Shown: positions 15,860-20,337 of the stretch, in pieces
Numbering within the stretch: the stretch's first letter is position 1
Layout: each line of letters begins with the position of its first letter
From: JADLGF01 sp020849415
GTDB taxonomy: Bacteria; Chloroflexota; Chloroflexia; Thermomicrobiales; UBA6265
DNA: 20,337 nucleotides
Direction: 5' to 3'
Assembly: GCA_033812595.1 (NCBI GenBank)
Contig: JAPXTJ010000058.1
Span: forward strand, 1 to 20,337
Position numbers and translations under genes: made by a program
The notes under the pieces: generated by a model
What the model saw: only the letters and a program-made list of their open reading frames with translations
The model's database searches: none
Told to the model about the DNA's origin: nothing

Positions 15860-17086
15860 CTAGATCGAGCCGGCGAAACGGCCGGGATTCAACGTGCGTG
15901 TCGGGTCGAATTCGTTCTTCAGCGCTCGCATGACGTCGAGCGTCTCCGGCGCGGGTCCCCAAACGTCGCGACCTGCCTTCCAGGCCGGCGGCGCGTCGTA
16001 GATCGAGACCGCCGCGTCGGCTTCGAGCGGAGCGAGGATTGCATCGCGCTCCTCCACCGATCGCCCGGCGACCGGCAGCGTGATATCGACGCGCCCCATC
16101 CCGGGGGAAACCTGAATCGAGGCGCCAGGAATCGCCGCCGCAGCCTTCGCGACCGCCGGCGTTTCGCGCGGTCGGCACGCCGCCCGGATCATCAGGCGAT
16201 CGGCTTCCCTTCCCGCGGTGTAGCGATCAACGAGCGCTTGCCAGACCGCCGCGCTCTCCGGCCCCTCTTTTCGGGATACCGGCGAGCCGATCGCCGCGGT
16301 GGCCTCGTCAAGCATCAACTTGACCGTCACCTCGCGCCCTTCGTAGCGCGCGAGCAACGACCAGCTGCCACCTGGTTCGGAAAGCACATCGAGCGCGACC
16401 GGCCGCCCGCGTATCGCCAGCAGTTTGGTCGCCGCCGTGAGGGCTGCGTCGAGGGTCGCAAATGAGCCCTGCCAGGTCGCCTCGGCACGCGGCCGGGGCA
16501 GCACTTTGAAATTGGCGGAAACGATCACGCCCAGCGTGCCGAGCGAGCCGTGATAGAGGCGCATCATGTCGAAACCGGTCACGTTCTTGACGACGGTACC
16601 GCCGGCTTTCGTGACCGCGCCGGTGGGATGCGCCACCGAGATGCCGACCAGCAGATCGCGTAGTCCGTCCGAGCCGAACTTTCGCGACGAGGTGAACGCG
16701 GTGGCGATCAGGCCGCCGATCGTCGTTTCCGCCGGTAACGGTCCCTCGATCGGCAACCACTGCCCCTGCTCGCCCAAAGCGGCCTGCAATTCGGCCAGCG
16801 GGGTGCCGCCTTCGACGCTGAGGGTCAAATCGGCCGGTTCGTGGGCGATGATCCCGGAAAGCCGGCGCGTCGATACCGCGAGATCAGCCCGCTCGGGCGG
16901 ATTGCCGAGTCCAAGCCGCGTGCCCCCGCCGACCGGAATCAACGCCCGTCCCTGTTTCGCTGCTTCGGCCAGCACGTCGGCGAGTTCCGCCGGCGTCGCC
17001 GGCTCGACGCGCTCGGGCACGGTGAGGCCATCGACCGTCAGCTGGGTCGTCGACACCGGACTTGTCTGGTTGATCGCATCGGACAC
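15860..17086 (-). CDS. glcE: Glycolate oxidase FAD-binding subunit GlcE
   Basis: The 408-residue protein is an FAD-binding type 4 (PCMH/VAO fold) subunit. Visible flavin-site segments are PVGGGTRLGLGN (51-62), TTIGGLIA (121-128), GTVVKNVTGFDM (163-174) and LYHGSLGTLGVI (177-188); the C-terminus has the family's FDPTRTLNPGRF. It is shorter than GlcD and lacks its H-A-G-D-G-N-L-H-P segment, as expected for GlcE. With GlcD and GlcF it forms the glycolate-oxidising complex. I chose the GTG at 17086, because GGAAAG lies 7 nt upstream and it leaves a 19-bp gap after glcD. A GTG at 17101 lacks a good ribosome-binding site, and the open frame further upstream overlaps the glcD coding end. Confidence 0.92.
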   Translation of the reverse strand: MSDAINQTSPVSTTQLTVDGLTVPERVEPATPAELADVLAEAAKQGRALIPVGGGTRLGLGNPPERADLAVSTRRLSGIIAHEPADLTLSVEGGTPLAELQAALGEQGQWLPIEGPLPAETTIGGLIATAFTSSRKFGSDGLRDLLVGISVAHPTGAVTKAGGTVVKNVTGFDMMRLYHGSLGTLGVIVSANFKVLPRPRAEATWQGSFATLDAALTAATKLLAIRGRPVALDVLSEPGGSWSLLARYEGREVTVKLMLDEATAAIGSPVSRKEGPESAAVWQALVDRYTAGREADRLMIRAACRPRETPAVAKAAAAIPGASIQVSPGMGRVDITLPVAGRSVEERDAILAPLEADAAVSIYDAPPAWKAGRDVWGPAPETLDVMRALKNEFDPTRTLNPGRFAGSI

Positions 17087-17105
17087 GGGCGTACTTTCCA
17101 CGTCG

Positions 17106-18566
17106 CTACATCGGGTAGATGCCGTGCTTTTGGGCGATCGCCTTCGCCCGTAGTGCACGCACCTCGCCGCAGACATATCCCTTGGGGAAGAGTTTCTCCG
17201 GATTGAAGAGTCCCCCTGGATCGAAGGCGTTCTTCAGGCCGGCCATTGCGGCCAGGTCCTCGCCGGTGAAGACGAGCTCCATGTAGCCGCGCTTCTCGGT
17301 GCCGATCCCGTGCTCGCCCGAGAGCGCGCCGCCCACTTCGATGCAGTAGGTCAGCAGGTCCTTGCTGGCGTGGAGGACCCGCTCGACATCGCCTTTCTTG
17401 TGGCGATCGAAGAGCATCAACGGGTGGAGATTACCGTCACCGGCGTGGAACATGTTGGCGATCGGCAGCTTGTATTCGCGCGAAACCGCCTCGACGTGCT
17501 TTAGCGTCGCCGGCAGCTTGGTGCGCGGCACAACCGTGTCGTGCAGGTAATAGGCGGGAGCGAGGCGGCCCATGGCGGCGATCGCCATCTTCCGCCCCTT
17601 CCAGAGGAGATCGCGCTCGACCTTGGTGCGGGCATTGCGCACGGTGGTGGCGCCGCTCTCGGTGCAGATGCGGGTGATCTCCGGAACGGTGTCGTCGACA
17701 TCTTCCCGCAGCCCGTCGACCTCGATCAGCAGCACCGCGCCGGCGTCCATCGGGTAACCGGCGTGGTAGACCGGCTCGACCGCCTGAATGGCGAGCTGAT
17801 CCATCATTTCGAGCGCGGCCGGGATGATGCCGGCGCCGATGATCCGCGAAACGGCCACCGAGGCGGCTTCCATGGTCGGGAAGGCGGCGAGTTGCACCGA
17901 GATCGCTTCCGGCAGCGGCGTCAGACGCACCAGCGCCTTGGTGACGATTCCGAGCAACCCCTCGGAACCGACCATCGCCGCCGTCAGATCGTACCCGGAC
18001 AAGCCCGGCGCGCGGCCGCCGACCCAGACGATGCGGCCATCCGGCAGCACCATCTCCAGGCCGAGGATGTGATTTGTGGTGACACCGTACTTGAGGCAGT
18101 GTGGACCGCCCGAGTTCTCGGCGACGTTGCCGCCGATCGTACAGGCGCGTTGGCTGGAAGGATCGGGCGCGAACGAGAAGCCGTAGGGCGTGGTGAACTC
18201 GGACAGTTCGAGATTGATCACCCCCGGTTCGACCAGCGCGGTGCGATCGATCGGATCGACCTCGATGATCTCGTTCATCCGGCTCAGGCCGATAACGATG
18301 CCACCCGCCTGGGAAACCGCGCCGCCCGAGAGGCCGGTGCCGGCTCCGCGCGGGGTGATCGGCAGCTTTTCCCGGTTGGCGAGCTTGACCAGTTCGCTGA
18401 TCTGCTGAGCGTTCCGGGGCAGCACGACCGCCACGGGTCGCGCGGTTTCGACCGCGCCATCGACCGAACCGTCATACTCATAGACAATCAGGTCGGACGG
18501 CTCGTGAAACACGCTGTCCGCGCCGGCGATGGCGATCAGTTCGCCGATGATGCGGTTTCGACTCAT
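17106..18566 (-). CDS. glcD: Glycolate oxidase FAD-linked subunit GlcD
   Basis: The 486-residue protein is the main flavoprotein that oxidises glycolate to glyoxylate. Motifs in order are PRGAGTGLSGG (72-82) and TIGGNVAENSGG (143-154) for FAD binding, HAGDGNLHP (374-382) and SGEHGIG (416-422) in the FAD-oxidase C-terminal domain, and FDPGGLFNPEK (448-458). Length and motifs match GlcD well; D-lactate dehydrogenases of the same fold are the alternative, but the glcE-glcF neighbours favour glycolate. The ATG at 18566 has a GGA 3 nt upstream, a weak site. It is the first gene of the operon, divergent from the EVE-domain gene over 97 bp that hold a promoter-like pair. No glcC-type regulator is adjacent. 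Confidence 0.95.
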   Translation of the reverse strand: MSRNRIIGELIAIAGADSVFHEPSDLIVYEYDGSVDGAVETARPVAVVLPRNAQQISELVKLANREKLPITPRGAGTGLSGGAVSQAGGIVIGLSRMNEIIEVDPIDRTALVEPGVINLELSEFTTPYGFSFAPDPSSQRACTIGGNVAENSGGPHCLKYGVTTNHILGLEMVLPDGRIVWVGGRAPGLSGYDLTAAMVGSEGLLGIVTKALVRLTPLPEAISVQLAAFPTMEAASVAVSRIIGAGIIPAALEMMDQLAIQAVEPVYHAGYPMDAGAVLLIEVDGLREDVDDTVPEITRICTESGATTVRNARTKVERDLLWKGRKMAIAAMGRLAPAYYLHDTVVPRTKLPATLKHVEAVSREYKLPIANMFHAGDGNLHPLMLFDRHKKGDVERVLHASKDLLTYCIEVGGALSGEHGIGTEKRGYMELVFTGEDLAAMAGLKNAFDPGGLFNPEKLFPKGYVCGEVRALRAKAIAQKHGIYPM

Positions 18567-18612
18567 GGTTCCGACTCACTTCCCACCGGCGACCAAAATC
18601 TCTCTACCCGCT

Positions 18613-18641
18613 AGTATCGCCCGGTCGTCTAACACGGGCAA
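18613..18641 (-). promoter_or_regulatory. Possible promoter for glcDEF
   Basis: On the minus strand, TTGCCC (at 18641-18636) and GATACT (at 18618-18613) are exactly 17 bp apart, each 4 of 6 to consensus. The pair lies 47 bp before the glcD start in the divergent gap with the EVE gene. Spacing and position are good, hexamers are moderate. No operator symmetry is obvious. Confidence 0.35.
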
Positions 18642-18663
18642 CGGACCCGCTGAGGAGATTGTG

Positions 18664-19131
18664 ATGGCAGACAACACCCCAAACTACTGGATCATCGTCG
18701 GCTCGCCCGATAACTTCGCGAAAACGCAGGAACTCGGCTTCACGATCCAGGGGCTGAAATCGCGCCACCGCAAGAAGGCCGAGCGGATGAAGCCGGGCGA
18801 CAAGCTCGTCTATTACGTCACCGGGCTCAAGCAGTTTGCCGGTATCTCCACGGTGACCTCGGAGTACTTCGAGAGCCACGAAGAGATCTGGAAGAGTAAG
18901 GACCCGAAAAAGGCGGCTGAGGATTACCCGCATCGGGTCAAGATCGCGCCTGAAACGATCCTGCCCGAGGGTGGTTACGTCGACGCCGAGCCGATCGCCC
19001 GCCAGATGACGTACGTGTCGAAGTGGCCGGCCGCGAACTGGACCCTCGCCTTCCAGGGCAACGTGCACGAAATAGGGGTTGAGGACTTCGCGCTGATCGA
19101 GGCGGCCATCGCCGCCGCCGCGGACAAGTGA
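18664..19131 (+). CDS. EVE-domain (PUA-like fold) protein
   Basis: The 155-residue single-domain protein opens with NYWIIVGSPDNF (7-18), followed by a GFTIQG segment, GDKLVYYVTGLKQFAGI (45-61) and a YPHRVKI strand (88-94). These are characteristic of EVE domains, which bind modified bases in nucleic acids. EVE domains occur in modification-dependent restriction enzymes and also as lone proteins of unknown role. Here there is no nuclease or motor domain, so a binding or sensing role is all that can be inferred. The ATG at 18664 has GAGGAG (18652-18657) 6 nt upstream; the GTG at 18661 is too close to it. Its stop overlaps the start of the next gene (GTGA at 19128-19131), so the two proteins are probably made together. 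Confidence 0.9.
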   Translation: MADNTPNYWIIVGSPDNFAKTQELGFTIQGLKSRHRKKAERMKPGDKLVYYVTGLKQFAGISTVTSEYFESHEEIWKSKDPKKAAEDYPHRVKIAPETILPEGGYVDAEPIARQMTYVSKWPAANWTLAFQGNVHEIGVEDFALIEAAIAAAADK

Positions 19132-19466
19132 CCGAACCCGCCTATCGGGTTCACATCTGCCACGGGCCGAATTGCACGCCGCGTGGCGGGGCCAAAGCCC
19201 TGATCGAGGCGCTCGAAGCCGAAGTGCGGCGGCTCGGCATCGAGGATCGTGTCGAGATCCTCGCCACCAGCTGCCGCAACCGTTGCGAACTCGGCCCGTC
19301 GGTGAACGTCTACCCAGGCCCGGTCTGCTACGGCCACGTCACCCTGACCGCCATCACCCAGATCGCCCGGGAACACCTGCGAGACGGGGTTCCGGTGATC
19401 GAGTACATCGTCGCGGACGAACCCCGTCCCATCATCGATTTCAGCAAACTGGACAAGCTTTTTTAG
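19128..19466 (+). CDS. Thioredoxin-like [2Fe-2S] ferredoxin
   Basis: The 112-residue protein has the thioredoxin-like ferredoxin pattern: HICHGPNC supplies Cys11 and Cys16, and SCRNRCELGPSVNVYP supplies Cys49 and Cys53, the expected four cluster ligands. A further Cys in PVCYGHV is not part of that pattern. Such proteins carry electrons and resemble the NuoE subunit of complex I; no partner oxidoreductase is visible here. The GTG at 19128 overlaps the EVE stop by 4 bp, indicating coupled translation. The last codons sit in a T-run (CTTTTTTAG) without a stem. The 89-bp gap to the convergent toxin gene has no convincing terminator. Confidence 0.88.
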   Translation: MTEPAYRVHICHGPNCTPRGGAKALIEALEAEVRRLGIEDRVEILATSCRNRCELGPSVNVYPGPVCYGHVTLTAITQIAREHLRDGVPVIEYIVADEPRPIIDFSKLDKLF

Positions 19467-19555
19467 CGTTGGCGCGGCTCCGTGAAAACGCCTGCTCAGG
19501 ACCCGCGAAGCGCCGCAACAGACTCGGAACCGTCCGGATCTCTGGACCGGCGACC

Positions 19556-19819
19556 TCAATCGTATACGCCACTACGATGGGCAACCCTCACGACCTGAAC
19601 GACGAGCAGATCGTCGTGAAGTTGACAGACCACACGGTAGTCCCCGATCCGATAGCGCCACAAACCACCGAAATTCCCGGTGAGGGCTTTGCCCCGCATT
19701 CGTGGGTTCGGAAGGTCACTCGCTTCTCTGAGGTAGGCAGTGATCCGTTTCTGCCAGACGTGGTCGATCTTGCTGAACTCTTTCAGTGCCGATGATGTGA
19801 ACTCAACTCTCCAGGCCAA
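19556..19819 (-). CDS. relE: RelE/ParE-family toxin
   Basis: The 87-residue product reads like a RelE-type toxin: WRVEFTSSALKEFSK at the N-terminus, a middle NPRMRGKAL stretch, then GLWRYRIGDYRVVCQL (52-67) and VRVAHRSGVYD at the C-terminus. Arg55, Arg62, Arg82 and Tyr86 are in the places where RelE enzymes keep basic and Tyr residues for ribosome-dependent mRNA cleavage. Whether it cuts mRNA or acts like ParE on gyrase is not proven by sequence. The best start is a TTG at 19819, giving a 17-bp overlap with the antitoxin gene; the frame is open upstream, but those residues belong to the antitoxin shadow. Overlap order (antitoxin first) is standard for type II pairs. Confidence 0.87.
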   Translation of the reverse strand: MAWRVEFTSSALKEFSKIDHVWQKRITAYLREASDLPNPRMRGKALTGNFGGLWRYRIGDYRVVCQLHDDLLVVQVVRVAHRSGVYD

Positions 19820-20030
19820 ACATCCGCTCGACTTCCTCCAACGCAATTGTCGGCTCGTTTCGAGCGATGACCTCCTGCGCAGCTCGAATGTCCTCCTGGT
19901 CTTCGATCCATTCGAGAAGGGCCTCTCGGGCCAATGCCAGTTTGTCCCGACCAATCGACTCCGCGATGGCGGTCAACTCATCGTCAATCTCGCTGTCGAT
20001 GAGAAGAACAAGTTCACGTATCTCTGCCAT
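19803..20030 (-). CDS. RelB/ribbon-helix-helix-type antitoxin
   Basis: The 75-residue protein has a short beta strand (about 6-12), helices resembling a ribbon-helix-helix DNA-binding unit (LTAIAESIGRDKLALAREAL, 19-38) and an acidic C-terminal tail ending EEVERMFGLES, which would wrap and neutralise the toxin. It precedes and overlaps the RelE-like gene. Such antitoxins usually repress their own promoter. The ATG at 20030 has GGAAGGA about 9 nt upstream. Its upstream gap (20031-20083) contains half of an imperfect inverted repeat that could be the operator. Confidence 0.82.
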   Translation of the reverse strand: MAEIRELVLLIDSEIDDELTAIAESIGRDKLALAREALLEWIEDQEDIRAAQEVIARNEPTIALEEVERMFGLES

Positions 20031-20059
20031 CTGTGGCCATCCTTCCGAACGCCTCTTAG

Positions 20060-20093
20060 TCCAATGTTAGCATCGGAGTTCCCCTATGTTGGA
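20060..20093. promoter_or_regulatory. Imperfect inverted repeat upstream of the toxin-antitoxin pair
   Basis: TCCAATGTTAG (20060-20070) and CTATGTTGGA (20084-20093) form an imperfect inverted repeat with a 13-bp spacer; the outer TCCAA/TTGGA arms match exactly. It lies 30 bp before the antitoxin start and its right arm contains the stop codon of the PaiB-like gene. The local AT content is higher than in the rest of the window. It is a candidate operator for antitoxin autoregulation; I see no good -35/-10 pair. Confidence 0.3.
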
Positions 20094-20337
20094 TTGAGTT
20101 CTCTCGCGACGATCTGCGCCATCGCGATCTCACGAATCTCCGTCAAGCCATCGATCACGCCCTGGCGGTCTACGGAAGTGCGGTTTTGGCTGGCTTTGGT
20201 TTTGCCGATGATGCGAGTGATCGGGATTTCGATGCCGACGATCTGCGCAAGCATCTGTTCGGTGTATTCACGCGGGGCGTCGGCCATTTTCCACGGGGTC
20301 GGCTGATCGGCCTCGTGCTGTTTCGTCAGCATGCCCG
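20084..20337 (-). CDS. PaiB-like FMN-binding negative regulator, C-terminal part (cut by right edge)
   Basis: The visible ~84 residues match the C-terminus of the PaiB/FMN-binding negative transcriptional regulator family: MLTKQHEA followed by a TPWKM segment, then a stretch containing IVGIEIPITRIIGKTKASQ and NR, where the family has I-V-G-x-E-x-x-I-x-x-x-x-G-K-x-K-x-S-Q-N-R. The open frame continues past the right edge, so the ATG at 20332 is an internal Met and the N-terminal FMN-binding part lies outside. PaiB relatives have a split-barrel flavin fold; some influence protease and sporulation genes in Bacillus, but a general role is not settled. It is on the same strand as, and 53 bp before, the antitoxin gene. 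Confidence 0.85.
   Translation of the reverse strand, partial: GMLTKQHEADQPTPWKMADAPREYTEQMLAQIVGIEIPITRIIGKTKASQNRTSVDRQGVIDGLTEIREIAMAQIVARELNPT

Noticed and set aside
19525..19550. Possible terminator between the ferredoxin and toxin genes
   Set aside because: CCGTCC and GGACCGG pair only with a bulge and there is no T-run; too weak to annotate.
19740..20306. A 188-codon plus-strand frame over the toxin-antitoxin and PaiB-like genes
   Set aside because: Antisense to three small genes that match known families; its product is Ser-rich without motifs.

Overview
The window is GC-rich and almost fully coding. The gene set (a paralogous EF-G, type III pantothenate kinase, glcDEF, a membrane polysaccharide operon, HWE/HisKA_2-type histidine kinase, EVE and thioredoxin-like ferredoxin genes) and the protein style suggest a free-living, GC-rich bacterium, most likely Chloroflexota of the Thermomicrobia/Sphaerobacter type. 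This placement is inference; there is no rRNA or other phylogenetic marker here. I see no rRNA, tRNA, CRISPR array, insertion sequence or phage gene.

Layout. (1) 1-466 (-): the 5' part of an S41/C-terminal-processing peptidase, cut by the left edge and divergent from (2) coaX, 630-1403 (+). (3) A 314-bp gap with possible promoter and stem-loops leads into an EF-G-like translational GTPase (1718-3790, +). A strong hairpin separates it from a small RNase HI-like gene (3864-4265, +). (4) 12342 down to 4305 (-) is one tightly packed operon. In transcription order it holds a membrane-anchored glycosidase-like protein, two O-antigen-ligase/polymerase-like membrane proteins, a YbhN-type flippase-like membrane protein, a GT4 glycosyltransferase, a 65-residue membrane protein and a MoxR AAA+ ATPase. 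Three successive junctions are 4-bp ATGA overlaps. (5) 12506-14485 (+): a cytosolic-looking double-GAF histidine kinase with no response regulator beside it. (6) 18566 down to 14494 (-): glcD-glcE-glcF, the three subunits of glycolate oxidase. (7) 18664-19466 (+): an EVE-domain protein translationally coupled to a [2Fe-2S] thioredoxin-like ferredoxin. (8) 20030 down to 19556 (-): a RelB/RelE-type toxin-antitoxin pair. (9) 20337 down to 20084 (-): the C-terminal part of a PaiB-like FMN-binding regulator cut by the right edge.

How the genes work together. The glcDEF products would oxidise glycolate to glyoxylate and pass electrons to the membrane pool. The large minus-strand operon looks like a cell-surface glycan assembly unit: one cytosolic glycosyl transfer step, a candidate lipid-linked flippase, two candidate polymerases or ligases, and a surface sugar-binding-like protein. 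Its most unusual member is that first protein: it keeps the clan GH-A barrel framework, but both positions expected to carry the catalytic glutamates read arginine (YDRPN and TRYGW). It is therefore probably a pseudoglycosidase with a glycan-binding or scaffolding role. The MoxR gene closes the operon without the DUF58/VWA partners that usually accompany it.
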